From: Thiohalocapsa sp. PB-PSB1
GTDB taxonomy: Bacteria > Pseudomonadota > Gammaproteobacteria > Chromatiales > Chromatiaceae
Assembly (NCBI GenBank): GCA_016745215.1
Contig: CP050890.1
Location: forward strand, 2,108,001-2,172,000
Direction: 5' to 3'
DNA: 64,000 bases
Positions 16,515 to 25,824 of the stretch are shown piece after piece (position 1 is the first letter of the stretch; every line of letters starts with the position of its first letter). The position numbers and the translations under genes were made by a program. The notes under the pieces were generated by a model. The model did no database searches, had not been told where the DNA came from, and worked only from the letters and a program-made list of their open reading frames with translations.

Positions 16515-16720
16515 TGCAGCCTGGGGTATCTTCAGTCGTTGAGAAGACAGTGGCCTATAGCCTTGCTCCCGGGAAAGGCGCGGTGCTCGCGTCCGCTCCG
16601 CTGGCATCACTTGCCAGGTCGCCCGCAAGCGGGCTCCTACGCCGAATGGCTCCCACGGCTGGTGAAGGTGCGCTTGCGGGCGAGGCGCCCTGGCCTCTCT
16701 GCGCACTCTGCTTTTTGAAG
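16515..16720 (-). repeat. Dispersed repeat, inverted single copy
   Basis: This segment is the reverse complement of the last tandem unit and its right flank at about 29720-29918. It shares the TCGCCCGCAAGCGGGCTCCTAC core, the CCCGGGAAAGGCGCGG segment and a GGGGTATCTTCAG end. This shows the boundary of a roughly 200-bp dispersed element. Confidence 0.8.
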
Positions 16721-16765
16721 GCAGCCCCCCTTGTCTGTGCCTTGCGTCCGACCCGCCGGCGGCGT

Positions 16766-16842
16766 CGGCCTATTCGCCCGCAAGCGGGCTCCTACGTCGG
16801 CCGTCCCTGTCCGCTTGTAGGAGCCCGCTTGCGGGCGACGCG
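16766..16842. repeat. REP/BIME-like palindrome
   Basis: TCGCCCGCAAGCGGGCTCCTAC is followed after about 25 nt by its exact inverse complement. It lies just beyond the 3' end of sbtB and may act as a terminator or mRNA-stabilising hairpin. The region 16123-16946 contains no gene I can support. Confidence 0.8.
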
Positions 16843-16946
16843 TTAGCTAGCAAGAGTCGACCATGGGAAAATCGCCCAAATACCGTGGCCGGTTTGTGAG
16901 GATACCTCGGACTCCCAGGCGTCCTTGCCTCAACCTTGACCATGGT

Positions 16947-17261
16947 TCAGAGCGTGTGCGCGTGGAGCACCTCAACACCATCGAGATAGCTGATGCCAGC
17001 ATAATGGTTAAAGTATTTGGCGGCGACCATGTCAGCGATGCGTTCCGCGGTGTCCTTGTCTGCGGTAATGACCTCGAATTTGATGTTGGCAAAGTGGTCG
17101 ATGACGCCGGGGCCGCCGGACGAGCGCATGTTGCGGCTGCCCTTGCCGCCCGCCGAGGTAAGCGTGTAACCGCTTGCACCTTCTTTTTCGATGATTTTAC
17201 TGACCTCTTTCATGATGATCTTTTCGGTAACGATCACCAGCTTAACTGCGGTCTTTGACAT
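16947..17261 (-). CDS. sbtB: PII-like protein next to the bicarbonate transporter (SbtB-like)
   Basis: This 104-residue protein has the PII fold pattern: beta-strand KLVIVTEKIIMKEVSKIIE, a T-loop region (TSAGGKGSRNMRSSGG), and the second ferredoxin-like repeat IKFEVITADKDTAERIADMV. Its place just downstream of the SbtA-type transporter on the same strand identifies it as an SbtB-like PII protein. SbtB proteins sense adenine nucleotides, including cAMP, and control bicarbonate uptake by SbtA. An AGAGG ribosome site precedes the ATG. Separated by 134 bp from sbtA, it is probably cotranscribed. Confidence 0.87.
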   Translation of the reverse strand: MSKTAVKLVIVTEKIIMKEVSKIIEKEGASGYTLTSAGGKGSRNMRSSGGPGVIDHFANIKFEVITADKDTAERIADMVAAKYFNHYAGISYLDGVEVLHAHTL

Positions 17262-17395
17262 AACAGGGTACCTCTAGTCAATGAGGGCTTTGGTTCATTG
17301 GAGCAGCCTTCTTCGCCATGCTGTAAAGCAGGCTGCTGACTCGTTGACCGCGGTCCGCGGCGCAGACCGCAGCTGTTGCAGTATCAGCTGCACCA

Positions 17396-18400
17396 TCAGT
17401 TTCCGAATACCGCCTGAGCTAGGCCAATGTACAGCGGTATGCTGATTGCGATAGCCACGGGTGTGCCGACGCTGGTGGATGCACCGACATAGGCAGATGG
17501 GTTCGCGGTGGGGATTCCGGCACGCAAGGTGGGCGGTCCGGAAATATCCGAGCTGGAGCTGGCAATGACCGCAAGCAAAACGACACCGCCAGGGCTGAAA
17601 CCGGTTAGCACATGGGCAATGTAGCCGAGCCCAAAGGCGATCAGGCCATGGAATATCGGCGCCAGTGCGGCATAGACGGCGTACCAATGTGCGACACGTC
17701 GCAATTCGTGCAGTCGAGTATAGGCTTCCATCCCCATCACCAGCATCAGGATTGATAGCAGGCCGCGAAACAGAGGATCATAGAAGCCTTCGTAGACCTT
17801 TTCCGGACGCGTTAGCAAACCGAGCGCGATGCCGAATAGCATGGCAGATAGGGCCGAACCCTGCAGGCTTTCTTTGATGATTGGCCAAACCTTGACCTTC
17901 TCGTCCGAGCCGTCCTTGCGTTTCAAGTAGAGGTTTGCAAGTACGATGGCGACGACCAGCGCTGGAATATCCATAAAAGGATAAAGTGCTGGCGCCCAGT
18001 GTTCGTAGTTGATGTTTTCGCTTTCCATCACAACGATGGCAGCAGCCAGGGTCGAGCCACTGACGGCCCCGAACAGGCCGGCTGTAGCGATTCCGTCCTC
18101 AGTGCGGATACTTGGTAACAGGGCTAACGTATAACGTCCGACCAGGACAATAATAACCCCGATTAAAATGGCAAAAAAGGCTGGCAACAGCATATCAGCC
18201 AGATTTGCCTCGCGAATCGACATGCCGCCTTCAAGGCCGACGCGCATCAACAGCATGAAGACGATGAATTTGTAAATCGCCTCGGGGATTTCAAGTCTTG
18301 TACCAAGCGCAGCGATCAGGATGCCCCCGATCAAAAATGCCAGCGTCGGCGACTGAACTTGCGCCACAAAGCGTGTGGCGAATTCCAATAGCGCTTCCAA
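17396..18400 (-). CDS. sbtA: Sodium-dependent bicarbonate transporter, SbtA family
   Basis: This 334-residue integral membrane protein has about ten hydrophobic helices in two inverted halves, each with a broken-helix motif: GLFGAVSGSTLAAAIVV and VIASSSSDISGPPTLRAGIP. These match the SbtA (DUF897) bicarbonate permease family. It brings bicarbonate into the cytoplasm with sodium and feeds carbon fixation. The start is a TTG at 18400, with a strong GGAGAG ribosome site 5 nt upstream; no ATG fits better. It forms an operon with the PII-like gene downstream. Confidence 0.9.
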   Translation of the reverse strand: MEALLEFATRFVAQVQSPTLAFLIGGILIAALGTRLEIPEAIYKFIVFMLLMRVGLEGGMSIREANLADMLLPAFFAILIGVIIVLVGRYTLALLPSIRTEDGIATAGLFGAVSGSTLAAAIVVMESENINYEHWAPALYPFMDIPALVVAIVLANLYLKRKDGSDEKVKVWPIIKESLQGSALSAMLFGIALGLLTRPEKVYEGFYDPLFRGLLSILMLVMGMEAYTRLHELRRVAHWYAVYAALAPIFHGLIAFGLGYIAHVLTGFSPGGVVLLAVIASSSSDISGPPTLRAGIPTANPSAYVGASTSVGTPVAIAISIPLYIGLAQAVFGN

Positions 18401-19295
18401 TAGTCTCTCCTCATTCAGAAGTTTATGTTCATAAGATTGTCGGTTGGATTCCCTGATGGCAGCTTCAGTGCGCGATGGCGAGGCAACGGCTAAGTCAGCT
18501 CACAGCCGGTGCATGTGCTGCTGTCTCTCCACATTGCAAGCATGGTGATCCTGAGCGTCAATATCGACATTTGTTTCATTGGAATTGATATAGGAAGAAC
18601 ATAGTCCAGCGACTATCTATTCGTAAAAGCCGATGCAATGGCGAGCAAAAGATTTCACGAGTGAAGGTCAGGCAACAACCGACAGGGTGCCGCCTTCGTG
18701 GACTATTCGCCCATTCGATGAGGATGAAGTTCGAACTCATCGGATCAGCCAAGCAAGACGGCCCGGGCGCAGCGGGCGACCTGGTCTGCGCAACAAGACT
18801 AATTGAGTCTTGCCAGGAAGCCTGTTTTGGGAAGTTCGTGTTGGGAAATTCGCTTATTTCCGCACTTTAAGCGGCGAAACATTGCCGCGGAGAATGCAGA
18901 AAAGCCGACTCGTATTTGGCGCCCGCAGCGGGTGTGGGGCCGTCGGCGGCAATATGGTAACGATAAACTATTTTTCGGGGATTGCCCAAGCTGCTTGCCG
19001 GTGTGCAGATTGCCCCGATACAGCCCGATGACTCCGCCGCTCAGCGTCGATGACGCCAAATCGCAGGGCTTGTCTTCATCGTATACATTTTTAGGGGGTT
19101 ACCTGAATCGGGATCGGAATCCAAATCCCTGCCGAGCTACTCGCCACTGACAACTCCGATGTCTCGCGAAGGCTCCAATTTGGGTCTGAGGCTTGGAACA
19201 TGGCAAGGTAATAAGGACTCTACCTGATCCGGCGCCTATTTCACCCTGTCGATATCCTTGTGTGCCTTTTGCACACCAAGCCCAACGAGATCACC
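18401..19295. other. Long gap between sbtA and the BCCT gene
   Basis: About 900 bp lie between the divergent genes. Short open frames exist on both strands but none has a family I recognise or a good ribosome site. It must hold the promoters of sbtAB and the BCCT gene. A LysR-type operator could be expected before sbtA, but I could not define one. Confidence 0.5.
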
Positions 19296-21101
19296 ATGAC
19301 CCATTACACCAACGAACAAACCGCAATAGAGAAACGCGCGCTGGCGCGTAAATTGCAAAAAGTGGAGCGCGAGGCGCGCCGCAAGGCCATCCGTGAGCGC
19401 GATCGTCTGGTCGGCCTGCAGATAACGCCGACAGCGTCGGTGGAGGACGACGCCCCGCGCCGCGAGCCCGGGGACGATAACTGGAGCGGCTTCGGCTTCG
19501 ATCTGCATCCTCATGTGACCTTCGTGTCCAGCTTCGTGCTCATCGCCTTCATCCTGCTCACCCTGATGTTCCACGATCAGGCGGACGCCTTTTTCGACGA
19601 TGCAATCGCCTTCATCACCGGCACCATGGGCTGGTTCATGATTCTGGCGGTGAACCTATTTATCATCGCGGGGCTGTATTTCGGGCTCAGCAAATTCGGC
19701 ACTATCCGCATCGGCGGCGTCGATGCCAAGCCCGAGTTCTCGACTCTCGGCTGGTACGCAATGCTGCTCAGCGCCGGCATGGGTATAGGCCTGATGTTTT
19801 GGAGCGTTGGCGAGCCGATGTTCCACTACCAGTCACCGTCGCCGATGTTCGGCGCCTTGCAGCCGGACTCGCCGGAGGCAGCGCAGGCGGCCATGGGCGT
19901 GACCTATTTCCATTGGGGTATCCACCCCTGGGCGATCTATGCCATGGTTGGTTTGGGGCTGGCGTTTTTCGCCTTCAACCGCGGGCTGCCGCTGACCATC
20001 CGCTCGGTGTTCTACCCGTTGCTCGGTGACAAAATCTACGGCTTTTGGGGCAATTTAATCGATATTCTGTCGGTGCTGGCGACCATGGTGGGCCTGGCGA
20101 CCTCCCTCGGGCTTGGGGTGCAGCAGATCAATGCGGGCTTGAACCATCTGTTCGGCCTCAGCGTCGATACCCAAACGCAGGTGATCCTGATCGCCGTCAT
20201 CACCGGTTTCGCCACATTGTCAGTGTTCGCCGGGCTCGATGCCGGCGTCAAGCGCCTGAGTCAGGCCAACATGGTATTGGCCGCCCTGTTCATGGCATTT
20301 TTGTTATTGGTGGGTCCGACCGTTTATATCCTGAGCGGCTTTACCCAAAATCTGGGCTACTATCTGACCATTCTGCCGGAACTGAGCCTGTGGACAGAGA
20401 CCTTCCGCGACAGCAACTGGCAAGGCTCCTGGACCGTCTTCTACTGGGCTTGGTGGATCTCTTGGTCGCCGTTCGTCGGCATGTTCATCGCGCGTATCTC
20501 CAAGGGCCGCACGGTCAAGGAGTTCGTATTTGGTGTCATCCTGGTGCCGACGCTGTTGTCCTTCATCTGGATGTCGGTGTTCGGCGGTGCGGCATTGCAC
20601 CTGCAGACCAGCGGCGTTGCCGATATCGCCGCGGCTGTCAATGCCGACGTGGCCAAGGCCATGTTTGCGATGCTGGACAACTTCCCGCTCAGCGATCTGC
20701 TCTCGGGCATCGCTGTCATATTGGTGGTGGTCTTCTTCGTCACCTCGTCGGATTCGGGCTCCCTGGTGGTCGATCATTTGACCTCCGGCGGCAAACTCCA
20801 CTCACCCACCTCGCAGCGGGTGTTCTGGGCGATCATGGAAGGCGTGATGGCCTCGGTCTTGCTGATCGGTGGCGGTCTGGCCACATTGCAGACCGCATCG
20901 GTCAGTACCGGTCTACCGTTCGCGCTGGTGTTGCTGGTGGGAATTTACTCGTTGTACATCGGCCTGAACCAAGAACTCGATGTCGAAACCGCCGTGACCA
21001 AGGCCGTCGAAGAGGCTGAGGAGCAGCACCGTCTCGAGCAGGTCGTCGATGCAGCGGTACAGGATGATCGCGAGGTTGTCGGGCCGGCGCGCTCCGGCTG
21101 A
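19296..21101 (+). CDS. BCCT family betaine/choline/carnitine transporter
   Basis: This 601-residue sodium- or proton-coupled carrier has a charged 90-residue N-terminal tail (ALARKLQKVEREARRKA) and twelve transmembrane segments. The BCCT signature sits in the substrate region (GMGIGLMFWSVGEP), with the tryptophan-rich segment FYWAWWISWSPFVGMFIARI and SKGRTVKEF after it. The C-terminal tail is acidic. The frame is open upstream to 19260, but the ATG at 19296 gives the more likely start. It takes up glycine betaine or a related osmolyte. ProVWX, an MscS-type channel and a porin lie nearby, which supports a salt-stress role. Confidence 0.93.
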   Translation: MTHYTNEQTAIEKRALARKLQKVEREARRKAIRERDRLVGLQITPTASVEDDAPRREPGDDNWSGFGFDLHPHVTFVSSFVLIAFILLTLMFHDQADAFFDDAIAFITGTMGWFMILAVNLFIIAGLYFGLSKFGTIRIGGVDAKPEFSTLGWYAMLLSAGMGIGLMFWSVGEPMFHYQSPSPMFGALQPDSPEAAQAAMGVTYFHWGIHPWAIYAMVGLGLAFFAFNRGLPLTIRSVFYPLLGDKIYGFWGNLIDILSVLATMVGLATSLGLGVQQINAGLNHLFGLSVDTQTQVILIAVITGFATLSVFAGLDAGVKRLSQANMVLAALFMAFLLLVGPTVYILSGFTQNLGYYLTILPELSLWTETFRDSNWQGSWTVFYWAWWISWSPFVGMFIARISKGRTVKEFVFGVILVPTLLSFIWMSVFGGAALHLQTSGVADIAAAVNADVAKAMFAMLDNFPLSDLLSGIAVILVVVFFVTSSDSGSLVVDHLTSGGKLHSPTSQRVFWAIMEGVMASVLLIGGGLATLQTASVSTGLPFALVLLVGIYSLYIGLNQELDVETAVTKAVEEAEEQHRLEQVVDAAVQDDREVVGPARSG

Positions 21102-21108
21102 ACCAAAA

Positions 21109-21130
21109 CCTGGCGCAGGAATGCGCCAGG
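21109..21130 (-). terminator. Hairpin between convergent BCCT and MscS genes
   Basis: CCTGGCGCA and TGCGCCAGG form a perfect 9-bp stem around a GGAA loop. On the minus strand the stem is followed by TTTTGG, so it fits best as the terminator of the mscS-like gene. It may also end the BCCT transcript. Confidence 0.75.
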
Positions 21131-21216
21131 CGGCGGACATACCAAGCATGTTCCTCATCGATCGGCTCCGAAACGGAGAACGGCCTTGGTTAAGGCGCTT
21201 GCCGGAGAGAAATCGC

Positions 21217-22761
21217 CTATGGCGTCGGTGGCCACACGGGACCACGCATGCGCCGCTCCACGCCCAGGCGGATATCGGTCAGTGTCAGTCGTTTAGTCGG
21301 CTGCTGGCTGGCGGCGCGCGCCGCCTCGGCGGCTTCCAGGCGCTCCTTGATCACGGCGCTCAGGATTTCCGCCAGCTCCGGGCGCGCGGAAATGATGTCG
21401 GTGACGCAATCGAGGTCGATGCGAATCAGAGTGACATCGGTGTTGGCAACGAACTCCAGCAAGCTCGGTTCGGTGACCAGCATCTCGGTGATGCCGAAGT
21501 ATTTTCCCGGCACCAGGGTTTCGACGACCTTGAGCTTGCCATTTGGCAGCCGGATCCTGGCATCCACCAAGCCGCCGGCAATCAGATAGAACGCGTCGCT
21601 GGTCGCCGTCTCCCCCAAAATCACATGGCCGGTATCGAAGTACCGGTACTGGCTGCGCGCAGCCAACTGCGCTATTTCCTCGTCGGTCAGGTTGCCCGCA
21701 AAGTCCAAACCCTTCAGCGCCAGTGAAATAGTCGGCAGCCCCGAGTCGATGGTCGAGGCGCGGCGTGTACGCATTTCATGCACCTGCGGGGCTACCTCGA
21801 TGCCCGCTTCCCGAAGGCCCCGATGAATCTCGCGGTACAATTCCTCTCGGCCCCGAAACATCGCCGGATAGTTCTTCAAGTGCACCCAGACCATATAACT
21901 GTAAGGCAAGCTGGAAGCATCGGCCAGACGCACGATCGGGTTAGGGAAATTCAATACGCTCTCACAGCGCATCGCGGCCTGGAGCAGCAGCGCATTGGCA
22001 AAGCGCGGATCGACGTCCGCTGGGATCTGGATAAAATACCAAGGCGCATAGAGATGATCGTCACCATGCAAATTGCGGATCGACTGGCTAGCCAGCGACG
22101 AATTGGGGATCACATGGGTCGCGTTGTCCCAGCCTCTGAGCCGGGTCGCACGCCAATTCAGATCGGTGACCTGTCCGACGGTACCATCCTTGAGTTCAAT
22201 CCAGTCACCGAGGCGAAATGGGCGTTCCAAGCCAAGCGCAATCCCGGAGAACAGATCCCCAAGGGTCTTTTGCAATGCGAGGCCCAACACCCCGGCTGCA
22301 ACACCTGTGGATACCCAGACGCCGGCGAATGAATAGCCCTGCTGCCAGAGAAAAACAGCGAGCCCCAGCAACAGCAACAGCACGTAAATCAATCCGACGG
22401 CCAGCTTCGGCACCCGCTCGCCATGTTCCTCCTCTGCCTTTAGTTCCAGCGAAACGTCAACCACCCGCGCCAACGCCCAAGCCGTGCTCAGATAGGTGCA
22501 GAGCAATGTCAGCGCGCTCAGTTCTTCGTCCAGCTCCGGTATTCCGAGCTTGCGATTGGCGACCCGCAACAGGCTGCCGGCAACGATGACCGACAGCGGC
22601 AACATGAGCACGTTCAGCAACGCGGCTGTCCGGGGGAAATGGTTCATCAACGGACGCTCCCCCACTACATGTGCGCCGATGTGCCAGGCCATGTAGACCA
22701 TGAGCGCCGCGAGCAGCAGGTGCCAATAATCCCAGGCAAGAGAATCGATGAATTGTGGCAT
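21217..22761 (-). CDS. MscS-type channel with cyclic nucleotide-binding domain
   Basis: This 514-residue protein has four to five N-terminal transmembrane helices. The MscS pore helix and upper beta domain follow (VSTGVAAGVLGLALQKTLGDLFSGIALGLERPF split across about 155-190, then GDWIELKDGTVGQV and NSSLASQSI). The C-terminal domain from about residue 365 looks like a cNMP-binding jelly roll (GHVILGETATSDAFYLIAGG, GKYFGITEML). It belongs to the bacterial CNMP-gated MscS-like channels, which respond more to ligand than to tension. A start 13 codons upstream is possible; MPQFIDSL is preferred because the residues before it look untypical. The osmoadaptation setting fits. Confidence 0.9.
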   Translation of the reverse strand: MPQFIDSLAWDYWHLLLAALMVYMAWHIGAHVVGERPLMNHFPRTAALLNVLMLPLSVIVAGSLLRVANRKLGIPELDEELSALTLLCTYLSTAWALARVVDVSLELKAEEEHGERVPKLAVGLIYVLLLLLGLAVFLWQQGYSFAGVWVSTGVAAGVLGLALQKTLGDLFSGIALGLERPFRLGDWIELKDGTVGQVTDLNWRATRLRGWDNATHVIPNSSLASQSIRNLHGDDHLYAPWYFIQIPADVDPRFANALLLQAAMRCESVLNFPNPIVRLADASSLPYSYMVWVHLKNYPAMFRGREELYREIHRGLREAGIEVAPQVHEMRTRRASTIDSGLPTISLALKGLDFAGNLTDEEIAQLAARSQYRYFDTGHVILGETATSDAFYLIAGGLVDARIRLPNGKLKVVETLVPGKYFGITEMLVTEPSLLEFVANTDVTLIRIDLDCVTDIISARPELAEILSAVIKERLEAAEAARAASQQPTKRLTLTDIRLGVERRMRGPVWPPTP

Positions 22762-23022
22762 CGGATGTGATCTCGGAAGACTCAGAAAAAACAGCGCCAA
22801 CCAAACTCGGAATCCTCAGAGTGCGGTCGGCAGATTAATCGACGGCATTGTAGCCACTTCGATATGCGCGGTGGTCAGAGAGTCGATGCAATCAGGTAAA
22901 TCTGAATGTGGATCGAAGCAGTTGCAATTAAGCAACAATGTGCGTTATATTGCGCCTTCTAGTCGTAATTTTGCAACGAGCACGGAGCCAAAAAAGCAAC
23001 AGCGACTCTCCACGAGGTGCCC

Positions 23023-24477
23023 ATGTCTTCCGTCGCAACTCACGCAACAATCACGGGTCCGCGCACCCGTCATCTTCGTCTCTCCAGAAAGTTCGTGCAG
23101 ACGTTTTCTGTCGCCGCCCTGAGCGCAGCGCTGTTGACCGCCCCCCCAGCGGCCCTTGCCGCCAGCGATGCCGCCGCCCTCGAGCGGCGCGTCGCGGCGT
23201 TGGAGGCCGAGCTGGAGCTCGCTAAGAGGGAATTGGCCGCGGCGCAAAACGCAGCCTCGGAGGCGGAGCTGAAATCCGCTGAGCTGGAGGCCGATCTGGA
23301 ACAGGCGGGTAATCCGCAGGCCGACAAGATCACCCTCGGTCCGGTGACCATCGGCGGCGCAATGCGGGTCAATTATGTGCTCGGCAGTTATCCCGGAAAT
23401 GCCGATGGGCCATCCCGCGGCGGCAACGGGGGAAACTTCGAACTGGACACCTTCCGCATCAACATGGATCTGAACTACAAGCAACTGGTCGGCAAGTTCG
23501 AGTACCGCTGGTATAACGGATACAATTTCATCCACACCGGCTGGCTCGGCTGGGACTTCGACAACGGCAGCCAACTGCAGGTCGGCGTTAACCGCGTGCC
23601 CTTTGGTCCTGGCCCCTACGGCATCTCCCAGAGCTGGTTCTTCGATCAGCACTACTATGTGGGCTTGGCCGACGACCCGGATCTGGGCATCCAGTATGTC
23701 ACCAGCCTGGGCAACTGGGATCTGGATTTTGCCTACTATGTCAGCAGCGAATGGGACGGCAACGGCACCAGCCAGGACAGCGCACGCTATACCTACGATG
23801 CCGTCGAATGGCTCAGTGCCATCGAAGAGAATGGTGACCTGATCGCCGCGCCGCCGAATGGCTTCAGCGAGCGTAACCAGTTCAACCTGCGTGCCATCTA
23901 CGGCTTCGACGACATCCAGGTGCCGACCGCGATTGGCGTGTCTCTGCTGTACGGACAGTTGAAAGGCCGGCGCACCGACGACGGCGACCGCTGGGCCGCC
24001 TCCCTGCATATGAAGAATAACTGGAACAACTGGCTGCTCGCCACCCAGCTGACCAAATACAAATACAACATCGATGCCGATAACCCCTGGGGGACCGATG
24101 CGCTTGTACCCATGGGTGCATACGACTTCGCATGGCCGGTGGCGGCCGATGCCTGGATACCCGCGGCATCGCTCAGCTACCTCTACGAAGCCAATCGCAT
24201 CCCCTGGCTCGATTCGGTGCGGCCCTATCTGGAATACAGCACTATCGTCAAGCAGGACAGCGATTACAGCGACAGCGAGCTGTGGGTGCTCGGCGCCGCA
24301 TGGGCGCGCCAGGGTTGGTACATTTATACTGATTTAGCCTACGCCAACGGCAACTACTTCGTCGGCGACGACGGCGATAACTACAGCAATATCTTCCGCG
24401 GTGTTGGAGATTTTGGCGTCGACGGTAATCGGAAATGGAACTACCGGCTCAACCTGAACTTTGGCTATTACTTCTGA
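23023..24477 (+). CDS. Outer-membrane porin with coiled-coil N terminus
   Basis: This 484-residue protein has a signal peptide (hydrophobic core VAALSAALLTAPPAALAA), then an alanine/glutamate-rich coiled coil at about residues 48-95 (EAELELAKRELAAAQNAASE). A beta-barrel of alternating aromatic strands follows, ending in the C-terminal phenylalanine of NFGYYF, the usual outer-membrane assembly signal. The coiled coil probably trimerises or touches peptidoglycan. It sits just before proVWX and may serve osmolyte or small-solute passage, which is an inference. ATG at 23023 is chosen over GTG at 23017 because GAGG lies 6 nt before it. Confidence 0.85.
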   Translation: MSSVATHATITGPRTRHLRLSRKFVQTFSVAALSAALLTAPPAALAASDAAALERRVAALEAELELAKRELAAAQNAASEAELKSAELEADLEQAGNPQADKITLGPVTIGGAMRVNYVLGSYPGNADGPSRGGNGGNFELDTFRINMDLNYKQLVGKFEYRWYNGYNFIHTGWLGWDFDNGSQLQVGVNRVPFGPGPYGISQSWFFDQHYYVGLADDPDLGIQYVTSLGNWDLDFAYYVSSEWDGNGTSQDSARYTYDAVEWLSAIEENGDLIAAPPNGFSERNQFNLRAIYGFDDIQVPTAIGVSLLYGQLKGRRTDDGDRWAASLHMKNNWNNWLLATQLTKYKYNIDADNPWGTDALVPMGAYDFAWPVAADAWIPAASLSYLYEANRIPWLDSVRPYLEYSTIVKQDSDYSDSELWVLGAAWARQGWYIYTDLAYANGNYFVGDDGDNYSNIFRGVGDFGVDGNRKWNYRLNLNFGYYF

Positions 24478-24631
24478 GCCCTGCGCGCCAAATCTCCCAA
24501 GCATGCCGACCTCGACCTGCGCGCTGTGCGTGCCAGTTCGAGCCGGGATTTGACAGCGCGGGCGCCAGTCCGTAGCCTAGCTCGACCAACCGGAGCGCCT
24601 CCGCATTGCCAGCGGATGCGGACGAACGAAA

Positions 24632-25822
24632 ATGCAAGACAAAGTCGTCGTCGAAAACCTGTACAAGGTCTTCGGCGATCAACCGCAGCACGCCCTGCGC
24701 CTGCTCCGCGAGGGCGTCGATAAGAACGACATCTTCGACCGTACCGGACAGACTGTCGGGGTCTGTGATGCCAATTTTGCCATCCGCGAGGGCGAGATTT
24801 TCGTCATCATGGGGCTGTCGGGCTCCGGCAAGTCCACCCTCGTGCGCTTGCTCAACCGGCTGATCGAGCCGAGCGCCGGCAAGGTCATTGTCGATGGCCG
24901 CGACATCGCCGCCATCAGCGATGCCGAATTGCTCGAATTGCGCCGCCGCGATATGAGCATGGTGTTCCAATCCTTCGCTCTGATGCCGCACCTGAGCGTG
25001 GGCGAGAACGCCGCCTTTGGTCTCGAACTGGCCGGCGTCGCCCCGGCAGAGCGTAAGGCTCGGGCGCTGGCCGCCCTCGAACAAGTGGGTCTCGATGCCT
25101 GGGCTAACAGCTACCCCGATGAACTTTCTGGCGGCATGCAGCAGCGCGTTGGACTGGCAAGAGCGCTGGCCAATGATCCCTCTGTGATGTTGATGGACGA
25201 AGCATTCTCCGCGCTGGATCCATTGATCCGCAGCGAAATGCAGGATGAACTGTTGAAATTGCAGGAAACCAGCAGCCGCACCATCGTCTTCATCTCCCAC
25301 GACCTCGACGAGGCCATGCGCATCGGCGATCGCATTGCCATCATGGAGGGTGGGCGCGTGGTGCAGGTGGGCACACCGGACGACATCCTGAAAAACCCCG
25401 CCGATGACTACGTGAGCGCATTTTTTCGCGGGGTGGACGTGGCCGCCGTGTTCAAGGCCGGCGACATCGCCCGTAAGACCCAGGTGACGGTGATCGAGCG
25501 CAACGACAACGGCATCCGTGCCGGGCTCGCGCGCCTGCGCGAGCACGACCGCGAATTCGGCTATGTGGTCGACAGAGGGCAGCGCTACCACGGCCTGGTC
25601 TCGGTGGATTCCCTGCAACAGCAGCTGCGCCAATCGGAGCCAAGTATCAGCGCGGCATTCCTCGAAGATATTCCTATCCTGCGTGCGGATACCGCGGTCA
25701 GCGATTTGCTCGGCACAGTCGCCAACGCTCCCTGCGGCCTGCCGGTGGTCGACGAGCAGAACCGTTACATGGGCGTGATCACCAGGGCGAGCCTGCTCGA
25801 AACTCTGGATCGGGACAACTGA
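24632..25822 (+). CDS. proV: Glycine betaine/proline ABC transporter ATPase ProV
   Basis: This 396-residue ATPase of the ProU/OpuA type has Walker A at about 61-69 (GLSGSGKST), a Q-loop (VFQSFALMPHL), the signature LSGGMQQRVGLARAL, Walker B (VMLMDEAFSALDP) and the H-loop (FISHDLDEAM). A C-terminal CBS-type regulatory region at about 280-396 ends in VDEQNRYMGVITRASLLETL. It energises betaine uptake with ProW and ProX. It is the first gene of a tight operon, with 2 bp to proW. Confidence 0.96.
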   Translation: MQDKVVVENLYKVFGDQPQHALRLLREGVDKNDIFDRTGQTVGVCDANFAIREGEIFVIMGLSGSGKSTLVRLLNRLIEPSAGKVIVDGRDIAAISDAELLELRRRDMSMVFQSFALMPHLSVGENAAFGLELAGVAPAERKARALAALEQVGLDAWANSYPDELSGGMQQRVGLARALANDPSVMLMDEAFSALDPLIRSEMQDELLKLQETSSRTIVFISHDLDEAMRIGDRIAIMEGGRVVQVGTPDDILKNPADDYVSAFFRGVDVAAVFKAGDIARKTQVTVIERNDNGIRAGLARLREHDREFGYVVDRGQRYHGLVSVDSLQQQLRQSEPSISAAFLEDIPILRADTAVSDLLGTVANAPCGLPVVDEQNRYMGVITRASLLETLDRDN

Positions 25823-25824
25823 AC

